Counted from the stretch's first letter, positions 16,604 through 25,858 are shown. The stretch: 64,000 nt of DNA from Mucilaginibacter achroorhodeus (GCF_007846095.1 NZ_VOEI01000002.1:62001-126000); one strand, 5' to 3'. Notes: generated by a model not told the origin, from the letters alone. A program made the numbers and translations.

Positions 16604-19600
16604 TTAAAGTGTGATATCCAAACCAAAACCGTAGTAAACCGGCAGCGGATATGAGCGCGCACTGTTTGCACCATTAGCAGTAATGTTACCGCCCAACTCT
16701 GTTATTTCCGGGTCGATGAATTTTACCGGTGAGAATGTAAGCAGGTTTTGGCCTGTTAAGTAAGCCCTCACTTTTCTCATACCAATGTGCTTGGCGACGC
16801 CAACCGGCAGTGTATAACCAATTTGTACGTTCTTAACGCGTAAATACTTACCGTCAAAAATGTACATATCAGAACCACGGCGGAAGTTGTTCTCGTTAGA
16901 CTGGCTTCCGCTTGCTGCAAGGCGCGGGAAACGTGCATCGGGGTTTTGAGGTGTCCAGTAATCTAATTGGTGCTGGTAAATTACCTGCGAGTAGTTTACG
17001 TGGAAAGGCTCAACCTGCTCACCTCTGATGAACATGTTACGCTTACCAACACCTTGTAAGAACAGGTTAAAATCGAAGTTTTTAACAGCAAGGTTGTATG
17101 TAAAACCAAACGTTAAACGAGGGAAACCGTTACCGAAAACAAACTTGTCATTATCATCGATAACACCGTCTTTGTTAACATCTACATAGCGGTTATCGCC
17201 GGGAGAAAGCGTTAAACCAGCCGGTTTTGGGCCTGCATTTACCTCATCGATGTTTTGGAAATAACCATCGCGTTTTAAGGCAACGTATGAACCTATTGGC
17301 AAGCCTACTTTGTTGAGCAATTGCATCTCATCGTAGCTGCGCAGTTGGTCGCCACCTTCAAGTTTTAATATCTTGTTCTTGGTGTCGCCTACGTTAAAGG
17401 CAAAGCTGTGGTTAAACGCACCTGTTTTAACGCGATAGTTGATATTTAACTCCCAACCGCGGTTTTGTACTTCGCCTGCATTATAATCAGGTAAGCCTGC
17501 ACCGAATACGCCCGGTACTACCGGCGGCAGCAATATGTCTTTTGTCCTTTTGTTAAAGTAATCGGCAGAAACAGTCAAGGCGCTATTGAAGAAGGTTGCA
17601 TCAACGCCTAAGTCAAATGTTGCTGCACGTTCCCAACGGATATCCGGGTTGGCAAAGGAAATACCTGCACCACCTACCGGTGTACCGTTAAAGCCATACA
17701 CGGAATTGTTGATAGTACCATCACCATTTCTGATAGGCCCAATGGTGCTTAGATATTGATAGTTATTTACGTTTTGATTACCCAGGATACCGTAAGAGCC
17801 TCTCAGTTTAAGGTCACCTACATTGCTGCGGTAATCCTGCATAAAGTCTTCTTCGGTTAAACGGTAACCCGCAGTTACTGACGGAAAGAAAGCATTACGA
17901 TATTTTGATGCAAACTTTGAAGATGCATCAACCCTAAAGTCGAACTCCGCATAATACTTGTTTTTGTATGAGTAAGACGCACGACCAAACAACGAATTTA
18001 AACTTGTTTCGCTCGTGTTAAGGTTAGATGGTGAAGCCTCAACCGTTGTACCTGTTATTGGCGTACCTAATTCTGGGTCGGTAAATTTAAGGCGGATGTA
18101 GTTTGACCGGTCTGTAGTCGACTCATTAGCCACACCTAACAAAACATCTACGTTATGATCTTTCGCAATGGTTTTGGTGTACTGCGCCAAAAACTGTGCG
18201 TTGGTGAACAAGTTTTTGTTGTTATCATCATTTGTGTTCCTGTCTGCACCGTAGCTACCTTTTGGTAGAAAGTTCACCTGCATTACCCTCGTAAACAAAT
18301 GGTTTGACAGCAACGTACCACCAAACACGCCTTTCAATTTAAAATCTTTGGTAACGTTTAATTCAGCTGTTAAATTACCAAACACATTATCGTTATCGCG
18401 TTTGCGGTAACCACCTTTTTCAAGGATACCCAGCGGATTAAATTCGGCTAATACATCGTTAGTTAAATAGTTTCCGTTGGCATCTTTGATTGGATAGTAG
18501 GTTGGCGTACGGCCTGCATCAACGATCAAAGTACCGGTATTAAAAGAGTGCTCTTTAATTTCGGTACGAGAATATGATAAGATACCGGTTACCTTCAATT
18601 TCCCAAATTCAGAAGTCAGGTTCATGCGGTAGTTGTACCTGCGCAGACCGTAACCCGGCCCAACAAGATTGTTACGTTGGTCTAACACGCCAGCAGATAT
18701 CAGGTACGATGAATTTGCATTACCGCCAGACAGGCTCAAGTTATGGCTTTGTTGCGGTGCATTCTGTAGTATCTCATCCAGGAACCATTTCTGATCGCCT
18801 GTTTGCTGAAACTGGCGGATCTGCTCTGGCGAGTAAATAGGTGTTAAACCCGCATTTACAACTGCCTGGTTACGTAATACAGCGTTTTCCCAGGCGTGTA
18901 CCGGTTTGTAACCTACGCGAGGAACCTGTATACCCGCCTGACCATTGTAGGTAAGCGATGCTGCAGTGTTTTTACTACCTTTTTTAGTAGTAACTAAAAT
19001 TACACCGTTTGATGACCGTGAACCGTAAATAGCAGCACTACCTGCATCCTTTAACACCGAAACGCTTTCGATATCATTAGGGTTAAGGAGGTTAAGGTCG
19101 CCGCCGGTGATGCCGTCAATTACAATGAGCGGGTTGTTATTACCAAACGTACTAACACCACGAATGTTAATAGTTTGGTAAGCACCCGGCTCATTGCTTG
19201 TTTGTTGTATGATAAGGTTTGGGGAAGTTCCTTGCAGGGCCTGCGTTAAATTCACTGCAGGTTTACCTTCTATAGCTTTTGCAGTTACCTGGTCAACAGC
19301 GCCGATAACGTTTACGCGTTTTTGTGTGCCGTAACCCACAACTACTACTTCGTTTAAAGAATTTTGCGATGCTTTAAGCTGAACTTTAAAATTAGTTCGA
19401 TTACCCACAGGAATTTCCTGGCTATCAAAACCAATAAAGCTGAAAACCAATACTGCATCAGGGCCCGGTGCGTCTAAGGCGAACCTGCCGTTCACATCGG
19501 TCACGGTACCTGTACCGGTGCCTTTTACTTTTACGCTTACACCTGGTAAAGCAAGGCCGGTATCATCTACAACGGTGCCCTGTACGCGTACCGCGTTAGG

Positions 19601-20008
19601 TGCACCAATTGCCGACCCTGTTGTGGTTTGTACCTCGCTCCTGTCTGATATAACTATTACATCGTCAATTACTTTGTAGGCCAGGTTAAACGGAGTTAAA
19701 ACCTGGTTGAGCACTTCTTTAACGCTCTTGTTGTTTACGTTGATATTTACCCTGTACGACTGCTTTAACAAGTTATCTGCGTAAGCAAATTTAACTTGAT
19801 TTTTAGATGCGATCTTATCAAGCACATCCGTAAGCTTTTGGTTCTTAACCTGCAACGTTACGTTTTGCTCTAAAAATCTCTGTCCGTAAGATGTATCTGC
19901 AATGGCAGTTAAACACATCAAACAAACTACAAAGCAGGCAAGCGAGGTATATTTCATTAATATTAATGCATAACGAACTACTCCATTTGATAATAGAGAT
20001 ATATTCAT
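16604..20008 (-). CDS. SusC/RagA TonB-linked outer-membrane transporter (PUL 1)
   Basis: A protein of about 1134 residues forming a 22-stranded TonB-dependent channel for oligosaccharides. In order: a signal peptide; an STN domain (LTDVLDKIASKNQVKFAYADN) that marks the transducer type working with FecR/ECF sigma; a carboxypeptidase-D-like domain (VKGTGTGTVTDVNGRFALD); a plug (VVVVGYGTQKRVNVIGAVDQ; SVSVLKDAGSAAIYGSRSSNG); and a barrel ending in YGFGLDITL. The longest frame begins with TTG at 20041. I prefer the ATG at 20008 (MNISLLSNG), which gives a normal leader. The mannanases downstream suggest alpha-mannan oligosaccharides as cargo. Confidence 0.95.
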   Translation of the reverse strand: MNISLLSNGVVRYALILMKYTSLACFVVCLMCLTAIADTSYGQRFLEQNVTLQVKNQKLTDVLDKIASKNQVKFAYADNLLKQSYRVNINVNNKSVKEVLNQVLTPFNLAYKVIDDVIVISDRSEVQTTTGSAIGAPNAVRVQGTVVDDTGLALPGVSVKVKGTGTGTVTDVNGRFALDAPGPDAVLVFSFIGFDSQEIPVGNRTNFKVQLKASQNSLNEVVVVGYGTQKRVNVIGAVDQVTAKAIEGKPAVNLTQALQGTSPNLIIQQTSNEPGAYQTINIRGVSTFGNNNPLIVIDGITGGDLNLLNPNDIESVSVLKDAGSAAIYGSRSSNGVILVTTKKGSKNTAASLTYNGQAGIQVPRVGYKPVHAWENAVLRNQAVVNAGLTPIYSPEQIRQFQQTGDQKWFLDEILQNAPQQSHNLSLSGGNANSSYLISAGVLDQRNNLVGPGYGLRRYNYRMNLTSEFGKLKVTGILSYSRTEIKEHSFNTGTLIVDAGRTPTYYPIKDANGNYLTNDVLAEFNPLGILEKGGYRKRDNDNVFGNLTAELNVTKDFKLKGVFGGTLLSNHLFTRVMQVNFLPKGSYGADRNTNDDNNKNLFTNAQFLAQYTKTIAKDHNVDVLLGVANESTTDRSNYIRLKFTDPELGTPITGTTVEASPSNLNTSETSLNSLFGRASYSYKNKYYAEFDFRVDASSKFASKYRNAFFPSVTAGYRLTEEDFMQDYRSNVGDLKLRGSYGILGNQNVNNYQYLSTIGPIRNGDGTINNSVYGFNGTPVGGAGISFANPDIRWERAATFDLGVDATFFNSALTVSADYFNKRTKDILLPPVVPGVFGAGLPDYNAGEVQNRGWELNINYRVKTGAFNHSFAFNVGDTKNKILKLEGGDQLRSYDEMQLLNKVGLPIGSYVALKRDGYFQNIDEVNAGPKPAGLTLSPGDNRYVDVNKDGVIDDNDKFVFGNGFPRLTFGFTYNLAVKNFDFNLFLQGVGKRNMFIRGEQVEPFHVNYSQVIYQHQLDYWTPQNPDARFPRLAASGSQSNENNFRRGSDMYIFDGKYLRVKNVQIGYTLPVGVAKHIGMRKVRAYLTGQNLLTFSPVKFIDPEITELGGNITANGANSARSYPLPVYYGFGLDITL

Positions 20009-20015
20009 AGATTTG
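19986..20015 (+). promoter_or_regulatory. candidate antisense promoter over the susC start (PUL 1)
   Basis: On the strand opposite susC, TTTG (19986-19989) is followed after 18 bp by TAGATTTG (20008-20015), a perfect TAnnTTTG -7 box. The box touches the susC start codon (20006-20008). Transcription would begin near 20021. Confidence 0.55.
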
Positions 20016-20020
20016 AATAA

Positions 20021-20138
20021 ATTAAAGTGTTTGAAATTCAAGTGCTACGTTAAGAATTCGACCCTCTGTTACGTACACTTAATAATAACCCGGCATTTTA
20101 ATCGCCCTGTTCAAATGCCCATTTGACAGGGTTTTTTT
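20021..20138 (+). ncRNA. candidate antisense small RNA of PUL 1 (DonS-like position)
   Basis: A predicted transcript of about 118 nt runs from the antisense promoter to a hairpin with seven T's. It covers the whole leader of susC and its ribosome-binding region. It could fold into two stem-loops: AAGTG/ACGT with ACGT/CACTT (20040-20080), and the terminator hairpin (20105-20131). The lack of an open frame and the position between fecR and susC resemble cis-antisense RNAs (DonS group) reported to repress PULs in Bacteroides. The start is predicted; no expression evidence is available. Confidence 0.5.
20105..20138 (+). terminator. plus-strand intrinsic terminator in the fecR-susC gap
   Basis: CCCTGT-T-CAAAT pairs with ATTTGACAGGG around GCCC, with one bulged T, and is followed by seven T's on the plus strand. 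No plus-strand gene lies nearby. On the operon strand no T-run follows the hairpin, so it does not look like a terminator of fecR. Confidence 0.7.
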
Positions 20139-20222
20139 ATGTATTTATCTTCTCATTCAGTATTAATTTAGGTGTTAATGGATTTTTATCTATTAATTAC
20201 AATTGGTTTTCTGTTTAAATTT

Positions 20223-21170
20223 TTAGCAGCCTTTGCCCTTTAATTGGTAACTGTTGCCATCCGCGCCTTGTATCGCCTTCCCCTTCACCAGTTTAGAGAT
20301 GATCTTCATTACATTTTGTAAAGACACATTGGTAAAATTGGCGGTTATTGAACATTGCGAAAGGTTGTTATCAGCTTTGATTTGTACACCAAAACGGCGC
20401 TGTATCACATTCAAAACTTCGGCAAGCGGCATATTTTTTATAATAAAGCTGCCATCCCTCCAGCCGGTTAATGCATTTACATCAACATTTCTGGTGGTGG
20501 TTACTTTACCTGTTTTGTTATCAAGTATTACTTCCTGCTGAGGTGTCAAGAACACAGTTTGTTGTTTAGGTGCCATAACACCTACTTTACCTGTTGCTAC
20601 GTCAACCTTTACAAAGTTTTCGTTAGGATAAGCCTTAACGTTAAAGCTTGTGCCTAACACCTGCGTACGCACGCTTCCGCTACGGACGATGAAAGGAATT
20701 TTGTCGTTGTGAGCCACTTCCAAAAATGCCTCGCCGGTAATTCTTATTTCCCGTTTATCTCCTCTGAAGGTTTCGGGATAGCTTAGTTTACTACCGCCGT
20801 TAAGCCATACCTTTGTACCGTCAGACAACGTCAAGTTTGCCACCTGGCTGCCTGCTGTAACCTGTTGCTTTTGCGCAATGGGCGATACCACATCCATTAC
20901 CTGGTCCATGTTTTGGTACAACGCACCTGCAGTAGCTAATACTGCAATAACAGATGCTGCTGCTATCCACTGTTTCTTGCTATTCACTTTAACTGCCGGC
21001 ATAGCATCAATTTGTTGCGTTATGCGGTTATAAACAGCATCGTTATCAAAGCCGGCAGCATCCGTTTGCTTGCTTAGGTCAAGCTCGTCAAAATATTTTT
21101 GCACGAGGTTTTCCTGCAAAGCGCGGTCTTTGGCTTCGATTTTTTTTCTCAGAAAAGTGAACTTTCTCAT
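20223..21170 (-). CDS. FecR-family anti-sigma factor (PUL 1)
   Basis: A protein of about 315 residues that holds the ECF sigma factor at the inner membrane and releases it when SusC is loaded. A cytoplasmic N-terminal part is followed by one transmembrane helix (WIAAASVIAVLATAGALY). The periplasmic FecR domain (GSKLSYPETFRGDKREIRITGEAFLEV) and a C-terminal DUF4974 domain (MPLAEVLNVIQRRFGVQI) follow. I chose the ATG at 21170 (MRKFTFLRKK), since the longer frame has no support. It lies between the sigma gene and susC, as in most FecI/FecR-controlled PULs. Confidence 0.93.
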   Translation of the reverse strand: MRKFTFLRKKIEAKDRALQENLVQKYFDELDLSKQTDAAGFDNDAVYNRITQQIDAMPAVKVNSKKQWIAAASVIAVLATAGALYQNMDQVMDVVSPIAQKQQVTAGSQVANLTLSDGTKVWLNGGSKLSYPETFRGDKREIRITGEAFLEVAHNDKIPFIVRSGSVRTQVLGTSFNVKAYPNENFVKVDVATGKVGVMAPKQQTVFLTPQQEVILDNKTGKVTTTRNVDVNALTGWRDGSFIIKNMPLAEVLNVIQRRFGVQIKADNNLSQCSITANFTNVSLQNVMKIISKLVKGKAIQGADGNSYQLKGKGC

Positions 21171-21271
21171 TCGGTTTATAGATGTAAGATGCCACGCCAA
21201 AGGCTATCCCCTAAGCAGGCATAAAATATTTTTAGAAAAATAAAAACAATTTGATTTGGCAAGTAAGCGGT

Positions 21272-21859
21272 TTAAAACAACTGCAAAAGAAGTGCAGCTA
21301 TTACCGCAGGCAGGTAATCTGTAAGGCCGGTGCGTAAATGGCGAAGAGCGATGGTCATTTGATTCTCTACTGTTTTAACCGAGATGTTTAATCGCAGCGC
21401 TATCTCCTTGTTTGAGAGGTACTCTTTACGGCTAAGTGTAAAAATTTCCCTACAACGATCAGGAAGGCGGCCTACGTTTTCGTCTAAAATGGCAGCGATG
21501 TCATTTTGAATCACTTTACTATCTGTGCTGCACTTTTCAGTAAGCATGGCGATCGCTGATAAGTCTAAAGTGGCTTTTTTTGAGCGAATGTACATCAGCA
21601 CCCTGTTTTTGATGGCAACTTTTAAGTACCACTCTAACGACGATATCCTGAGCGTTGACCGTTTCGCCCAAAGATCTATAAATAGCTCTTGTACAAGATC
21701 TTCACATACATCCTTATCTCTGAACAGGTTATACGCCACAGCATATACCTTTGAGGAATACTTATTATAAAGTACCTCAAACGCCATACGGTCGTTATCC
21801 CGAAGCATCATAAGCAGGTCTGCGTCGGGCCACATCTGATATTCCTTCAGTGGGTGCAT
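21272..21859 (-). CDS. ECF RNA polymerase sigma-70 factor (FecI-like, PUL 1)
   Basis: A 195-residue extracytoplasmic-function sigma factor. Region 2 (AFEVLYNKYSSKVYAVAYNLF, DVCEDLVQELFIDLWAKR) and region 4 (LPDRCREIFTLSRKEYLSNKEIA, then LNISVKTVENQMTIALRHLR) are both complete. The length and the C-terminal hydrophobic tail are common in Bacteroidota PUL sigma factors. It is the first gene of the regulatory unit and should activate the susC promoter once the FecR protein at 20223 lets go. Confidence 0.94.
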   Translation of the reverse strand: MHPLKEYQMWPDADLLMMLRDNDRMAFEVLYNKYSSKVYAVAYNLFRDKDVCEDLVQELFIDLWAKRSTLRISSLEWYLKVAIKNRVLMYIRSKKATLDLSAIAMLTEKCSTDSKVIQNDIAAILDENVGRLPDRCREIFTLSRKEYLSNKEIALRLNISVKTVENQMTIALRHLRTGLTDYLPAVIAALLLQLF

Positions 21860-21948
21860 AACAAAAAATGAAGGGTGTCTGTTGATTAAAATTGGTACGG
21901 CATAATTACAAAGTTTATTCGATATTTAAAACACCTTAGTGTAATTCG

Positions 21949-21981
21949 TTTGAGATTTTATAGATAGCTTTACTCTGTTTG
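21949..21981 (+). promoter_or_regulatory. possible promoter of the DHA2 transporter
   Basis: TTTG (21949-21952) and TCTGTTTG (21974-21981; one mismatch to TAnnTTTG) are separated by 21 bp. The predicted start would give a leader of about 25 nt before the ATG at 22012. Confidence 0.3.
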
Positions 21982-22011
21982 TAAAACCCTACAAACAATA
22001 AATATCAAACT

Positions 22012-23574
22012 ATGGCAACGGTAGCGTTAAGTAGTAAGGCCGGTAAATGGGTAATGGTATCGTGCATAATGGCATCGGCCATGGCGTTTATTGATGGCAC
22101 TGCGTTAAACGTAGTGCTGCCTGCCCTGCAGAAAAGCCTTAACGCCGGCGCTACCGATCTCTTCTGGTTGCTGAACGCCTATCTATTGGTACTTGCTGCG
22201 CTTATTCTCATCGGCGGTTCGCTGGGCGATAAGCTGGGGCGCAAAAAGGTTTTTATGGCCGGTATATTTGTATTCATTTGTGGTTCGGCGGCCTGCGGTT
22301 TTGCTGCAGATGTTACCTGGCTCATTGTATTCAGGGTTTTGCAAGGGTTGGGCGGCGCATTTATGATACCCGGCAGTTTATCGCTTATATCCTCTTCTAT
22401 CGATGACAAAGAACGCGGCAAGGCCATCGGCACATGGTCGGCTTTTACTACCGTGGTTACCATGGGTGGCCCAATTTTGGGTGGTGCTTTCGCAGATGCC
22501 GGTTTATGGCGTTACATCTTTTTCATTAATATTCCGATTGGCATAGCGGCGTTGATCATTTTGTGGAAGCAGGTTGCCGAAAGCCGCGAAGCGGATGAAG
22601 ACCCTGCAATAGATATTTGGGGGGCTGTTTCTATAGCTTTGGGATTGGCCACTTTAACATTCGGCTTTCTGCGGATGCCAGCCTTGGGCTTTCAGCATTG
22701 GCAGGTATACGGTTCGCTCTCAGCCGGCGTGATTTTGCTTTTCACTTTCGTAATGATAGAAAAGAAAATCTCTTATCCTATGATGCCTTTACAGCTTTTT
22801 AAAAACATGACCTTTAGCGGGGCCAACCTGCTTACGCTGTTCCTGTACGCAGGCTTAGGTGCGGGCATGTTGTTCCTGGGTTTAAACATGGTACAAATAC
22901 AGGGTTATAGTCAACTTCAATCAGGCCTAACCTTCTTGCCTTTCACCTTGCTGATGATTAGCATTGCCCGTTTTGCCGGGGCGTTAGCCGACAAACACGG
23001 CCCAAGATCATTTTTGATAGGCGGCCCTACCCTTGCCGGTATAGGCTTGCTGGTGTTATCATTTGTAAAACAAACCGCGGGCCCTTCTGATTACTGGACA
23101 ACCTTCTTACCCGGCATCATCCTGTTTGGCTTGGGCATGTCATTCACAGTATCGCCTTTAACTGCCGCAGTGATGGGTTCAGTAAGTGAGCATTTTTCTG
23201 GCGTGGCATCTGGTGTTAACAACGCAGTTACCCGTGTAGCCAATGTTTTCGCTAATGCTATTTTGGGTGCGCTGGCAGTAGTATTTTTCTCGGGTGCATT
23301 GCAAACAGAATTAAAAAACGTAAAGCTATCCGGTAATACAAAACAAGAAGTTTTGCAGCAAAGCAATAACCTCGGTAATGCCAAACCGCCAAAAGACATC
23401 CAGCAAAGCGAAAAACAAACCATAGAGCAAGCATATCAGCAAAGCTTTATTTCGGCCTATGGTAAGGTAATGCGCATCTCGGCTTTGCTTGCTTTTACCG
23501 GTGCATTAATGGCTTTGCTTTTCATCCGGAACAGTGCTGTAAAACAGCAAACTAACAAAGCATCATCAGAATAA
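22012..23574 (+). CDS. MFS multidrug transporter, DHA2 (EmrB/QacA) family
   Basis: A 520-residue inner-membrane drug:proton antiporter with about 14 transmembrane segments. The first helix carries ASAMAFIDGTALNVVLPAL (the D-x-T motif of DHA2 proteins). Motif A, GGSLGDKLGRKKVF, follows helix 2, and motif C-like GGPILGGAF lies in helix 5. A long hydrophilic loop (about residues 430-480, rich in Lys/Gln) precedes the last helix. The gene is divergent from the sigma factor and has no adaptor gene beside it. The substrate cannot be predicted. Confidence 0.92.
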   Translation: MATVALSSKAGKWVMVSCIMASAMAFIDGTALNVVLPALQKSLNAGATDLFWLLNAYLLVLAALILIGGSLGDKLGRKKVFMAGIFVFICGSAACGFAADVTWLIVFRVLQGLGGAFMIPGSLSLISSSIDDKERGKAIGTWSAFTTVVTMGGPILGGAFADAGLWRYIFFINIPIGIAALIILWKQVAESREADEDPAIDIWGAVSIALGLATLTFGFLRMPALGFQHWQVYGSLSAGVILLFTFVMIEKKISYPMMPLQLFKNMTFSGANLLTLFLYAGLGAGMLFLGLNMVQIQGYSQLQSGLTFLPFTLLMISIARFAGALADKHGPRSFLIGGPTLAGIGLLVLSFVKQTAGPSDYWTTFLPGIILFGLGMSFTVSPLTAAVMGSVSEHFSGVASGVNNAVTRVANVFANAILGALAVVFFSGALQTELKNVKLSGNTKQEVLQQSNNLGNAKPPKDIQQSEKQTIEQAYQQSFISAYGKVMRISALLAFTGALMALLFIRNSAVKQQTNKASSE

Positions 23575-23580
23575 ATTACC

Positions 23581-23624
23581 GCGGCTTATGGTAATCATCA
23601 TAAAAAATATGATATTACAGCCGC
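23581..23624. other. long imperfect hairpin after the DHA2 gene
   Basis: GCGGCT (23581-23586) pairs with AGCCGC (23619-23624). Inside it GTAATCATCAT pairs with ATGATATTAC with one bulged C. No T-run follows. It occupies most of the 73-bp gap before the next gene and may end or process the transcript. Confidence 0.6.
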
Positions 23625-23647
23625 TTATTAACCTATTTTAAACCGAC

Positions 23648-24592
23648 ATGAACAGAGGCAGTTTTTTAAAGAACAGCGCGCTCGCAGCAGGTGCAGTACT
23701 AACAGGTAACGCCGTTTTGGGCAGTACAGCGGCAAGCTGTAATAGTGATAATGCTACAGCCACAGCTACCACAGGTAAAACATTTAACCTTAATTATGCC
23801 CCGCACGATGGCATGTTTAAAAACTCTGCCGGTGCTGATTTCCTTGATCAGATCAAATTCATGTATGATCAGGGTTTCCGTTCAATTGAAGATAATGGCA
23901 TGGCAGGCCGCTCGCCTGCCGAACAGGAAAAAATAGGAAGCCTGCTTTCAAAATTAGGTATGCAGATGGGCGTTTTTGTGGTTGATAAAGGCGGCAATGG
24001 TGCAAATACATTAGCAACAGGCAAGCAGGAAAATATCGATATATTTTTAAAAGGATGCCGGCAGGCTGTTGAGGTTTCAAAACGCTGCGGTGGCAAATTA
24101 GCGACGGTAGTACCCGGAGATTTTCAGCGCAACCTGCCGTTAGATATCCAGAGTGCAAACGTAATTACCGCCCTGCGCAAAGGTGCTGAAATACTGGAGC
24201 CACACGGAATTATAATGGTATTAGAGCCTTTAAGCGATACACCTGACCTTTATTTGCGAACATCTGCGCAAACTTATATGATATGTAAAGGGGTTAATAG
24301 CCCATCATGCAAAATTTTATATGATATGTACCACATGGCTAAAAATGAGGGTAACCTTATAAACAATATTAAGCTAACGTGGGACGAGATAGGTTACTTC
24401 CAGATAGGCGATAATCCGGGCCGTAACGAACCCACTACAGGTGAAGTAAACTACAAGAACATCTTTAAATTTTTGCACGAGAAAGGCTACAAAGGTGTTT
24501 TGGGAATGGAGCATGGCAACTCCCGGCCCGGTAAAGAGGGCGAGCAACGTGTTATACAAGCTTATCGTGAAAGCGATAATTTTTTGGGATAG
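23648..24592 (+). CDS. secreted TIM-barrel protein, hydroxypyruvate isomerase-like
   Basis: A 314-residue protein of the xylose-isomerase-like TIM barrel superfamily (AP_endonuc_2 type), often annotated as hydroxypyruvate isomerase. The N-terminus (NRGSFLKNSALAAGAVL) resembles a signal sequence; it lacks the twin arginine of a Tat leader, although the related proteins are often exported by Tat. Likely metal ligands sit in MVLEPLSD (Glu), ILYDMYHMAKNEG (Asp, His), FQIGDNPGRNEP (Asp) and GMEHGNS (Glu). The substrate is unknown. Its stop codon directly abuts the stop of the convergent gene at 24593. Confidence 0.8.
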   Translation: MNRGSFLKNSALAAGAVLTGNAVLGSTAASCNSDNATATATTGKTFNLNYAPHDGMFKNSAGADFLDQIKFMYDQGFRSIEDNGMAGRSPAEQEKIGSLLSKLGMQMGVFVVDKGGNGANTLATGKQENIDIFLKGCRQAVEVSKRCGGKLATVVPGDFQRNLPLDIQSANVITALRKGAEILEPHGIIMVLEPLSDTPDLYLRTSAQTYMICKGVNSPSCKILYDMYHMAKNEGNLINNIKLTWDEIGYFQIGDNPGRNEPTTGEVNYKNIFKFLHEKGYKGVLGMEHGNSRPGKEGEQRVIQAYRESDNFLG

Positions 24593-25786
24593 TTACCTCG
24601 GCTCATAAGCGTAAACTATCTTAAACGGAACACTCTTTAGTTTAGCAGATAGCTGGCCAATACTTAGATCCTCTGCCTGTGGTGTTGGCTCGCACACAGA
24701 GTATGCTTTACCCTTATAAATAATGGGCTCACCTACAGGCTTGTTAAACCCTACCGCCATGGTAATGTGCGTAGGGTAAAGCATAGCTATCATGGGCAGA
24801 TTATAGATCTCTTTCACTAGATAGAAAAACAGGGCTGCCCTGTCGTCACAGTCGCTATAGTTTGATGCAAGCGTTTCGCCGGGCGACAATCGTTTTTCCT
24901 TACCGTAGTTCTGTTCATCGTTCTCATATAAGAACGCGTAACGGGTAAAACGCATCAGGTAGTCAACACCTGTTTTCTCATCCATCCCGATGACGTTTTT
25001 CTTAAGTATCGGGATTAGCGAGCTGTAGGTTTCCTTACTCAAGGGTATATTGAAATAAGTCTCAAAATCAACGCCTGGATAATTGATAAAGGCATTCTGC
25101 TGATCGGCATTTACCTTTACTTTAAAGTGGTAGGTTTTATGCGCATACTGAAATGAAAGGTCCTTCTCCACTTCCATATTCGGCCGAAAATCGGGCATCA
25201 GGTTTACCTTGTAAGAAAAGGATCTTGCATCACCGGGCACAGGTAGCGGCACTGGTTTCGGCGGATCGTCATTCAAATTAGCATTTGCATAATCGTGGAT
25301 ATTTAAACAAACGAACTGCTTGTCATCCACCATAAAATATGGGATATCCCTTATCTCTTCTTTATTATAAACGTAAAAGATAACCTTGTTGTGAGAGAGC
25401 GCCAACCGTGCATCGTACCCGGAGCCATTTAATATAAACCACTTATAGAAAGTGTATTTTGCATAATTTATGTCTTTAGGAGCTATCTGCTGCGCAACCC
25501 TTCTGATCAGTTGATAATACATCCAATCGTTCAATTTATGCTCGTTCTTGTACGCAAGCAGTGCGTCTATCAGGGGCTTGGTGTTAGTTATCTGTAATTG
25601 CTGTTGTGCGGCCTGCAGGTTTTTGGCCGTTGGATTATCAGGTAAGTCGACATTTAAAGACTGACCGACGTTAATCACAAATGGATCTTTGTAGAAATCA
25701 ACACGTATGATATTGCCTTGCGCGTGCAATACATCCGCCAACAACATAAGGCTGGCAATCAAGGCATATCTAACAAATGCACGCAT
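24593..25786 (-). CDS. exported transglutaminase-like protein
   Basis: A 397-residue protein with a signal peptide cleaved near LHAQG (about residue 23). The C-terminal part has a cysteine-protease-like transglutaminase core: NYSDCDDRAALFFYLV holds the candidate catalytic Cys, and YPTHITMAVGF holds the candidate His. The YKGKAYSVCEPTPQ that follows may give the Asp/Glu. The N-terminal 200 residues match nothing I recognise. The role is unknown. There is no operon partner, and the gene runs tail to tail with the TIM-barrel gene. Confidence 0.65.
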   Translation of the reverse strand: MRAFVRYALIASLMLLADVLHAQGNIIRVDFYKDPFVINVGQSLNVDLPDNPTAKNLQAAQQQLQITNTKPLIDALLAYKNEHKLNDWMYYQLIRRVAQQIAPKDINYAKYTFYKWFILNGSGYDARLALSHNKVIFYVYNKEEIRDIPYFMVDDKQFVCLNIHDYANANLNDDPPKPVPLPVPGDARSFSYKVNLMPDFRPNMEVEKDLSFQYAHKTYHFKVKVNADQQNAFINYPGVDFETYFNIPLSKETYSSLIPILKKNVIGMDEKTGVDYLMRFTRYAFLYENDEQNYGKEKRLSPGETLASNYSDCDDRAALFFYLVKEIYNLPMIAMLYPTHITMAVGFNKPVGEPIIYKGKAYSVCEPTPQAEDLSIGQLSAKLKSVPFKIVYAYEPR

Positions 25787-25858
25787 TGGCTTAACAATTG
25801 GATAACATTAAAGCTACGATAAATTAACGTTTATTTAATGCGATCAATTGTTGATTTT

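Noticed and set aside
20105..20131. Hairpin considered as terminator of fecR
   Set aside because: The T-run is on the plus strand; on the fecR strand the hairpin is preceded by A's and not followed by T's.
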